Part shown: positions 51,301 to 61,800 of the stretch, one piece after another
How positions within the stretch are numbered: the stretch's first letter is position 1
Layout of the letters: each line of letters begins with the position of its first letter
From: Trichobilharzia regenti
Taxonomy: Eukaryota > Platyhelminthes > Trematoda > Strigeidida > Schistosomatidae
Direction: 5' to 3'
Assembly: GCA_944472135.2 (NCBI GenBank)
Contig: OX235270.1
Coordinates: forward strand, 135,671,632-135,735,631
Length of the DNA: 64,000 nt
Translations under genes and position numbers: made by a program
Notes under the pieces: generated by a model
The model's database searches: none
Told to the model about the DNA's origin: nothing
The model's input: the letters and a program-made list of their open reading frames with translations, nothing else

Positions 51301-52553
51301 CAAATATTTACATTTATGTAAATCAAATATGCATTACTTATATCAAATCAACTTATCTAAATGGAATTACCAGTCATATAGTTGGGACGTGAAGTGATGA
51401 CAGTTGACTTCAATGAGACTGGGTGTCAGAATTGGAATGAATTTGAAGGCATGAAATAGTTAATCTTAACCAAAAGGAACATTAGTAACATACCTTCTTC
51501 ACAATCTGATAATCCCCTACGTGTTCATTGACCAACAATGTTAGAATTCTCAAACTAAAACGTGATGTCAACCTAGTTTCACTTGAATTTCATGGATTTT
51601 CTGGTCGGTAGAGGTACGTGTGTGTGTGTGTTTGAAGAGAACTAAAAGCAGGTTTTCTTACATATTTCAAAGAATTTACCTCTAAACTGTCTTGGAAGGA
51701 ATATCTATAGTCAAATAGTGTAAGTAATTAACTGCATAGAACAAAGCCTTGTTCTCTTCTTTGGGGTTAACCTAATTATTTAAATAATTACTTTTATTGA
51801 TGAGAGTCTACTCTGTCCTGCAAAATGATTTGATAACTTTTAACTTGTAAAGAACAAAACAGGTAGTTTAGCAGCACAGCCTGTTTTTGTCGAATTCGTT
51901 TTCTTTAGCTGTATAATCGCATTTATGCACAAATTTGGCAAAATCGACCTTTAAATCAGTGAAATCCCTATGAGTTTCACACTTAAAATAGTGATGGCTA
52001 TAAAAAAGATTAGTCTGTAAAATTATGTTTATCTTCATACTGTTGCCAAACAGTGTGGAAATATAAACACACATGCTGTGGTGAAAACCATTCAGTTCAT
52101 TGCTGACCTTTGTGTGGTTTTTGTTCGACTACATAACAGATGGTAAATAGATCATCGTTTCATGTATTCAAATTTTGTGAACAGTCGTTAGATTTCCGCA
52201 CTACCGAAACAATTCACTTCAGTCAGCCACTTAACACTTAACTCGAGTCGTTATTTATACTGTTTACATTAAAACAGCACATACGCCTATAAGTCATGCT
52301 TGAATGATGTTAGCTCATAAAAAATTCATAATCTAACTTGGGACACAAATGCAGATGACTACAGTACTATTTGAATAAGGCTGGTGAAAAGACAGTAATG
52401 GGCACTATTTGATAAACATGATTTAATAATTCAGTAATACGATTTTGTTGTAAGCTGTAAGACACAGTTTTGAGTAATTTCTAAGTAAGGAAAGAAGAGA
52501 GAAAATAGAACAGCAGAACAAGTCACACTCTTCAATAAATTTGATTTTTTAGA
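51301..52553. other. Intergenic stretch downstream of the Robo-like gene
   Basis: It contains a GT run at 51617-51632. The first few hundred bases left of 52554 should hold the 3' untranslated region, but no clear AATAAA signal on the minus strand was found close to the stop. Confidence 0.35.
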
Positions 52554-52898
52554 CTAATCTTGATCAATCATAGCCCAGTCTTCTAGATCAGCTATCTTAT
52601 GAGCTCCAGACAAGGTATAATTCTCAGCTGTACTCCCGTTGTGATTATTCAATGTATTGTCTATTTTCGGTTGACCTGTTTTACGTGCAAGTAGTTTAAC
52701 TGAATATTTTGGCATAGTTGAATCTAAGGTATTATTTATTTCTTGGTCAGAATTTTTTATGCCACTTTGATGATTATGATTGGTTATTTTATTCATTAAC
52801 TGATCATCTTGTGTTTCAAAATTGTCAAAAGTACTTTGCCTGTTTGAAAACTGTACACTCTTCATCACTGACTGATTAGTAGTTGACTGTTCATTAGT
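52554..52898 (-). CDS. Receptor last coding exon
   Basis: 345 nt from a TTTCCAG acceptor, phase 0, ending in TAG at 52556-52554. It encodes a hydrophilic tail, TNEQSTTNQSV at its start and ADLEDWAMIDQD at its end. No known domain was recognised. Membership in this gene rests on phase, order and composition. Confidence 0.65.
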   Translation of the reverse strand, partial: TNEQSTTNQSVMKSVQFSNRQSTFDNFETQDDQLMNKITNHNHQSGIKNSDQEINNTLDSTMPKYSVKLLARKTGQPKIDNTLNNHNGSTAENYTLSGAHKIADLEDWAMIDQD

Positions 52899-55800
52899 CT
52901 GGAAAATAATGGAAAGAAGTTATACAAATTACAAGTGCTGGATTTATCAATATAAGGATAAAACTTGGCCACTGTAGTAGATTATAATTCCATTATGGAT
53001 AAATTGTGCTCGAAACATCATCATTAAATATTACTGCATAACATTGTGTGATTTTACCCAAATAAAGTTTTATCTATAATGGAAGTACTGGATTTCTGTG
53101 GGTGAATTATACCCTTTTAAGCGGCAAAATTTATCCTTCTTACTTTATCGAGATAATTAACTATTTTAAGCTGTATTTAACACTTTAGACACTGGGAAAC
53201 TACTCATCATTACACAAATAAACGAGAGATATTGTGTTGAAAAACCATAAGGATTTCGGTGGCGATAGCTTAGCGAAGTTTGAAAGCTCCACATTCATAT
53301 CAATCACCGAAGCATGTGGGACATTAGATTCCGGTAAGACGTCTCATTAAGATGCAGATCAGTAAGCTAAGCATTGAATGGAACTGGCTAACTAGAGAAC
53401 ATCTAAAATTATTTGACAGGTATATTACTTCTCCTCATTTATTAGTTGAGAGTATCACCCACTTCAACATTATAACTGTGGCCCTGTACTGTATTAGTAC
53501 TATTGTTCCCTTGCGTTCCTAGCGAAACATATGGCTTGAACAGCACGTCCCCCTTGTTTTTCCGATTTTCTGTGGTCCTCTTTAGCTACCTCTAGGACTC
53601 CTCATAGTCCATTATCTCCTCCTCGCACAGTCTGCTCCATATCACCCTCAAACACCTCATCCACCGTTTCCCATTCGGGCTCCAATCAAGCTACGGCTTG
53701 GTGCGCGACGTCATTCAACGGTCTCCTCAGTGTGTGCTCAATCTATCTCATTTTATCCCACATATTCGCTGAGCAACAGGTGCTCGGTTGAGTTGTCTTC
53801 ATAGTTTCCTGTTGAAAATTCTCTCTAGCCATTTGATCTTCAATATGGAGCGAAGGTGGCTATTGATAAAAGTCTACAACCTGTTACTGTACTGTATATT
53901 ATTGTTGCAACAAGACTTAGTGAAACCGAATGAAATTCCTAATTAGTTTTACTGATATTAAGATAAATCTTGGTTCAAATTGAATGGGCTCTTAAGCAGT
54001 TTTCATTACTAAGTTTACTGGGTAGCTATTTCTTTGTAGATTAAAAATCCTAGTAAGTACATATTTATGAATTCTAACGCACTGTGGCTTGCTGCCGTGA
54101 CCAGCATGTTTGCCTGTTCGCCCTAAAGACTTAGGAAAACGGTAGATGACTCTATTGATCAGCATCTTATATAAATAAAACTGTAGGTTGAGCAAAAAAT
54201 ATAAAATGACATAAAAGCTATCAACTGGACTTCATTACTTAGTAGTAATCTCACGTAAAAAAACATGACATAACATTTCTTTTTCATCCAAGAAGATATT
54301 TTGATATCTTAAAGGAAAGTTTTACCTGCAGAACCAGGCAGAAATAAATAGCACATTTTTCCAACAATGAATTCTCAAGGTATTAATCGATGCATTTTAA
54401 GTAAATATTGCCACTATGTGTACATTTTTCACTAAAAATTTCGTGGTAAATGGACATAAGCCAGTAAATCCTTAAAATCAAGAAGTACACAACGGGTGCG
54501 TTCTTGAAACTAAAATGTCATCAATGTGTACTTTTATGGTATCACCAGTTGTGATCTTTTGGTTTCCAGTGATTTCCTAAATGCTGTTGGTGAGTGACCA
54601 AAATTACTCAAAAAAAACATTAGTCCATCTCTTATAAATATCTCATTTGAATAACATACACTTTCTTCAGTATTGTTTTGTCATCACGCAATTCAGAAAT
54701 TTCCACTGGTGTCTTCTGAATAAGATTATGTTGACTAATCGAAAGCGTATTACTTTGAACAGAAGAGAAATTAGGAATAGGCGACATGTTGCCATTAATA
54801 ATATGATAATTAACATTTTGCGTTTGTATTGGAATTAAAGGCAGGTGACGAGTATCTGAAATAGTTTGATGGCCAAAGGTATGATTTCTTTCTTTCAATG
54901 TTTCAAATGTAGGATTCAATAGTAAAGGGTTTGTTGTCACATCACTTTTCCTCAGTGTAGAGTATTCAACATTGCTTAATAAGACTCTTCGAGGTTTCGG
55001 TGTAATTTGTGCGTATGGAACGTAAATTTGACCGGAGGGATCCACAAGCCAATGACTCCCATTAAAAACTGTCCCAACTGAGTTGTCATTCTGTTTCTGT
55101 GAAATATTAAAAAGTGTGAAATTGTATTCATTTTACAACACTTTACTGAAATCGAATGACCAATAGACATGGAAGAAAAAACATTACTCTAACATTAGAG
55201 CTTAAATAACACATAGAAGTAAATTACAGTTTTCAATAGACCCATTTCTTTAAAGACCAGTTTAAACCTAGTTAATTTAAGGGATGCACACAGTGTAAGT
55301 CACAAGGCTGATTCAGTTTGAAACTTAATGACTACCTGATTTTGGAATTGCTTTATTCTTATACGAAACTGGTCAATATATTAAACTTTTTCTCATAACA
55401 AAGTGTATTATTAAAAACAGGTTATGTACTTTATGAACTTTCTAAGTTATCCCAATCTTCGATTACGCCTTCTAAGTGAATTATTTAACTCTTTCATCCT
55501 TCATGTAAATTCATATAACAAGTATGTGTTTGACCTGAGTGTTCGAAATCAGTTTATGGATTTTAGTAAAAACACAACTCCTTAAGATTATCAACCTCCC
55601 GTTTTCTCTAATATCACTAGCGGAAATTATGGACAAAGACAGCGACAGTTTATTTAAGTTTTAAAGATAGATTTCCCTGTGAACTGAGAGTCTTTGAAAA
55701 CCAGCTGTGATAGGTAACTGTTTCATCACAGTTTTGAACAATATCGGTAGGTACTGAATGTCTTTGATAAATCGAACCTGGAACCGGGATTTTGTAAAGT

Positions 55801-58800
55801 ATCTTGTGATGCAGCCAATGAGTCGTGATTCATTGACTTCTGATTCCTAACTACCTCGAAGTCATTATATAACGTTGACGAATTAGTTACTGTAAGTACC
55901 ACGTGGAATTTACTTTAGCTGGATCTAGTACTTAATTGTTCACTTTATAACTTCTTTCATTTTAAGAATGAACTTTTTCACAAGTGTTGGATTCTAGGGA
56001 TTTGACTGATTTCAGTGTAGGTTTTGTCACAAACTAACATAACTTAGAGAAGTTCTGAAACCCATGGAGCGCTGTAAATTTGTTTTCATCCACTTCGGTA
56101 CTCTTCAGAAGCACTCACCCATGATCCGACCAGAGACAAAACATAGAACTTTTCTGCTGGGTAAAGAACACGTTTGTCATCCAACAACTAGTTCCAAAAC
56201 CAATAGCCTATGAAATCTAACTTCTATGGATTCATGACACAGCATCGTTGTCATCGAGTGTCCTCATACCTGAATTGATGGATCTTATTGGTAATGCTTC
56301 GAATTAGAAATTCATAAAGTCCATCTCTCATTCAGTCACTGATGAGCAGTGGCTGAATTTTTGAGTCATAGGTATCTGATTAATTTCAACATAGATTTTG
56401 TCATAAGCATACAACACTTAGGTGACCGATGAATAAAGAGTACTATGTATCTCTTTTATTCCCCTCGTGGGACTCTTCAACAGTATATCTATCACAGCAC
56501 CAGAAATCGAATCCAGAACATTTACATTTAGAGATGAGCAAGTAACTATTCAGCCGGCCATTGCTTATTGATTACTAACTACGAGACGAACTTAACTATC
56601 CTAATATTCATTACTCATAGATCTAAATGATTAAAAACCGTCAGAACCAAAAGTTTTTTTGTTTTACCGTATTTTGCTTAATTTTCTCTTGGTCATTTGT
56701 TTGACTATTCAAAGTTGTATACACAGAATTATGAACTTCATCATAGATGAATTCCAATGATGGTGCTTTATGGTTAACAGTTGGTGTATGAAATGGATTC
56801 TTAGGATAATATTGATTTTGTGTGTACGGATCTTTTGTATACTGTGTTTGTGATGAAGGATATATAACAGGTGATGGTGGGATAGATTTGAAGTATGATA
56901 AACTAAAGGTGAAGGTTTATTGTGTAGCATAGTCATCATAGGCAGGACATCGTGTGATGCATACTGTTGTGTATTGCTGCTATTAGTTTTTGCAGTTATG
57001 GCCGATTGTTTAACTGATGGTAGTTTAGGTGTTTCCGGTGGACTCATACTTTGAAGATAATTCAGTCTTGTTTTCTGTTTTGTTGGCTTTGATTTCCTCG
57101 GTTGGTCAATACACAACAACTGATCTAGACAATTATTTCTTGGATGACCAATATAAAGATTCTCTTTAAAGGAAGAAATTAAACAAGATTTATGTTTTAA
57201 TAATAAATTTCGAATACTGGTGTTGAACTAAATACTACAGCTAAACAATATGAATTTATTTTTTGGTTTGATAAATTTTCCACATCTAATTGGGTAAGCA
57301 TACTTGCAACAAGTTGACAAATTACTTCACTGTAGATTTCGTCACGAATCAGTAACAGAAAAAGGCCAAGAATGCTCACTGATGAACAGTCCAAAACTGC
57401 TGTCCAGTACACCTTAAATTAAAAATTATTTTCTGTTTGATACCACGCAACAGTTTTGTTTGTACGATATAAAATGTGAAGCTTGCTGTGTAGAAGGAAG
57501 CAGTAGAATGGTGAATGTTTAAGTGAGTAGTATTAAGTAGGCATAAAGCGTCCATCTTTGAATAAAAAAACTATAAACGACTTCAGGAAACATCAGATAA
57601 ATGTACATACATATCAAAGCATTCTATATAAAGCGGAAGTATAGGAGAAGTCACATCTAATGAGAACATGGCGTTGTCTGACTGTTTGAATGCGGCAGGT
57701 TGACAAGAAACAACAGGAATATACCATGACCAATCACATTTAGTCAATATGTATAATTATTCATCTGCAAAATGTGTAAACGTTCCCCAGTGAAATGCTG
57801 TTTTCAAGGGCCCATAAAATTTGCATGAGCGAGACACTAATCGATGAGCTATGGCATATACATTCAGTTTTGTCGACTACTGGTTATCCTGAAAACTTCG
57901 TCGTATATCACAGTAAAGAGAAACTGTTCCTTGAATAGACATCTTTCATACCAAAGAAAGCTATCTTTATTAAACTACCACTCAAACGTGATCAAATCAT
58001 GCAACTGATAGCTCAGAGGCTTCGGTCAGGTATCAAAAGTGCATTCTACACCGAATCTCTTTCACTAATATCTCGAATATTTTCGATTCCCTGACCTATA
58101 ACTAAAGGACAAAATTCTGTGGATTCTATTTCATATTGTATCTACAAGTTCACCTGCAGTTGCGATGACATATATAGAGCTACAGCCAACAGAATGTTCC
58201 AGTGTAGTCGAAAAGAGCACGTTCCTAAATGGTCATTACGTCATATTATGTACTTAATACAAACATAAATCCATCATCATTTATTTATCAAACATTTATT
58301 AATGTCACGTGACAAAATCAATATTAATGACTGCTTCTCAATTAATTCAAGGTTATTTCAAAGGCGATGGAAGCACTCTGGATTAGTTACACGCATCCCA
58401 AACTGTGTACAAAATACACACTAGATTCAACCTTCGCCTAACATGGACTGCTTGGCCGACTAAAATATGATTGGTTATCAGTATGTACATTTATTTTACA
58501 TTACTGAATACTTGTTAAACATTTTCGTTATTTTCTATAGTTGGTTTGTAAGGGTTAGTTTTGTTTTTCCAAGTTGATCACGGATTGATATCAGTTAGAG
58601 AACCATTGAAAACCAGCCAAGTGTATTGACAGCTGTTTCATCCTGGTTTGGGAATCATAGTAAAAACAAAACCAACCCTTACAAACCAATTACAGAAAAT
58701 TAATCTGATGCTCGCTAGTAACTTGCTACAGGATGGAGTTTCCTGGGGTTCTAGTGAGAAGTCGTGGCCAATGAGGTCCATCCAGTCACGTATGAGGATA

Positions 58801-61800
58801 GATGTCCCACTGATGATGACATTGGTATACGATCTTGCCTTGTAACTGGAAGGTCCTGGGTTCCTTCCTACCCTAGTGGGTGAGTACTGCCGATGAAACA
58901 GCTGTCCAGTACTCCCTGGTTTTCAATTTTCGTTACTGCACAGAGACTGTAAAGAAACTATGATATGATATCATCGCTCAGTATGTATCTTTTTAATGCC
59001 TTACTTAAAATTATCAAAAAGGACTAACTGTTTCACAATGTCCTGAGTTCACCAGGCTTTCTATCAATTTTCTGCCCTACGACTATATATTTCGATTTTT
59101 AACGAAATCTGAATAAATCTGCTGAAGGAGTTATGTATTACATAAAGAAACATCCAGGAGAACTCGATCTTGGTTGTATAAAAATGTTGAGTTATTTTAG
59201 ACATTTTTATATACTTTAATTAGACTGGGTACTCAACCTGTCGGACGACATTCCAGGACAATCTCTGATTTGGATATCTAAAAATACATATCGACTGACA
59301 CTAACACAAATTAATTGAATTGTGAAGACTGTACAGAAAAAAAAACTAATTTTTAATAATAACAGGTGAATAATGAAAGGGTAAAAAGGGTTACTGCAAT
59401 GGATAACAAATGGTTAGGGGAAATTATGGGAATATGTTACGTAAAATTAAGTAGAATATTGATCAGTGAACAAAGAGTATTATTTTCGAAAAGACCCTCA
59501 TTAGGATCTACGATTTTGATGTCTATACTAGTTAAAGAATAAGTGGTATTATCAAAACCAAGTCTGAGTGAGTAAATTGTTACTAGGTTACAGTTCCGTG
59601 CATCGGCGGCATAGAGGTTAGGACGCTAGCCGGGATTCGATCCTTGGCCGACGCACTCCTTTACCTTGCTAAGTCAGTAATAAAGCTGGTTAGAGAGAAG
59701 GTTAGACATGACGCTAGCAACCCTATCTTGTAAAAACAAACACTGCTACCGAAAATTCAAGCCTTCTATCTTGAAGCCCTATGTTCCACTGGGAACGTGA
59801 AGGGAAAAAAAGGTTACAGTTCAAACCATGTGAATTTGATAAGCTGAGAAAAGGTAGAATGAAATCAGACACTAGTTATGAAAGTAAATGACCATGAATA
59901 ACAGTGAATATGTAGTGTGGCGTGTATTAACTAACAAGATTCACCACTAGTATATAAAGAGACCTTCAACACAAAGTGTCAAATATCGGAGAGATAGATT
60001 TGACGTCGAAGAGAGAAAATGAACCAGAGTTGCGACGAAGCATGGGAGACATGAAAAGAAGACAAAAAGAAAATACGAAGAGCAGAAGCAGAACAATATG
60101 GAGAATCTCAGCGAATTACGATTTTCGAGTAAGGTGTACATAGTTTCCCAATATAAAAGTATCATATTTCAAATAAACATTCCGTTACAAAGTCTCTTTT
60201 CTTCTACCGTTACAATAGCAGTGCATTTCGGTCCTGGCAATCACTTCATGGTAGAAATAGGCAACCCAGCTCCTCATCACCAAACGCATTATTTTAACAA
60301 GTCATAGAGTAGGTATCTTTTAAACCCATCTTTATGACATGTTGTGGTCGCATCCTAATGTTTTTAGAAGCCGTAGAAATTAGAATGTTTAATCCACCTT
60401 TGTGAATTCACATGGAACACATATTGGTAAATTCTGTTTCGAAGATCAAAATTAATGTTTTAATATGCGACATGTTTTGCTTTTGTTGATCTTTCTTTTG
60501 ACTTTCAATATAGCCTTTTAGTTTGGCCTGTATTCATTCTCTCAAGCCTTAACACTTTATTTGATATGCGCTTAAATGATTCATACTGTGTTAATTTTGG
60601 CTATCCTGCGTATTTGTCTGTTAATATATTTATTGTTCTGTAGGTGTAGGTTTGTCTTCAATATACTGAAGTTTATATAATATGTGTATAGTACACAGAC
60701 AGCTAGTCCTGCTGACATTTATGAACTAACTACAGCCTCGTAAAAAAAGTTCTGTTAACTGTTCCAAGTTGACATAGGAAAGCATACATTGCCAATAAAT
60801 TTAGGTCATCTCTGGGGCATCTATTGCATTGTGAAAATTGTGAAATAGTTCATGGAATGTGTATATCTTGGAGGTGTAAAATTAATAAGATTACTAGGCA
60901 AATAAAACACTACTCAGCGAGGTTACAAAGAAGTGGAATTGGAGATATATAAATAGCGGAATATTTGAATAGCTGGTGGACATTGGTTATCTTATCTTTA
61001 CGATCTCTTCTTTTATCTGTTAGACAAAAGATAACCTTCCGAAAACGTTTCTTATGTGACCCATCTGTGTTGTTGAAGCTTCAGCCACAGAAAGAGGAGA
61101 GCTTAAGCTCTATGTGCAGAGAACGTTTGTTAAGACACTCATCTTCTCATGGTCCTAAACCGTCTACATCAAATTATTATAGTCCACATTTGTGCCTTGG
61201 CCTTGTTCATTTTTAATTCTGTTTAATCAATCTGTTTATTTATCCGTTATTATTTCAACTGGTACGATTATTTTTACCTTGTATAGTTTTCAGTAATATC
61301 CCATCCTGCAGTATTCTAATTTCCCACTAGTCTTACTATTTCTATATCTCTTTCTAAGATACGTGTCCACTATCGTCTTCTTGAGCATTTTCCAACATGG
61401 TTAGGAAAAGGTGCCGGCTCAGTTCTCTAGGTGTGTACGCCTTCGGTCGCTAGGCATAACCAAAGCAAAGGAGATTAAAGATGGCTGCTCTGTCTGTGTG
61501 TCCAAGAAAAGTTCATCCAATCACTCCCATCCCACAGCCTTCCTGAACAACCTATAATAGTATTCTTTCCTTGTGATACCAGATAACTCTGAAAATCATC
61601 TATATTTGCGAGCTAACGTTTGTCTTTAATATCATTATCATCCTGTGTTAAAACCGCCTATTTTAATATTGATTCCATGGTTTATTACGAAGTTAATCAT
61701 CACTTGCTTTAGGTGAATTTGCATTTACCATCGACTGACTGATTATAGTGGACCGACAAGCTCGGTCTCTGTTGAAATCTCAGCTTCTATTGCAGACACT

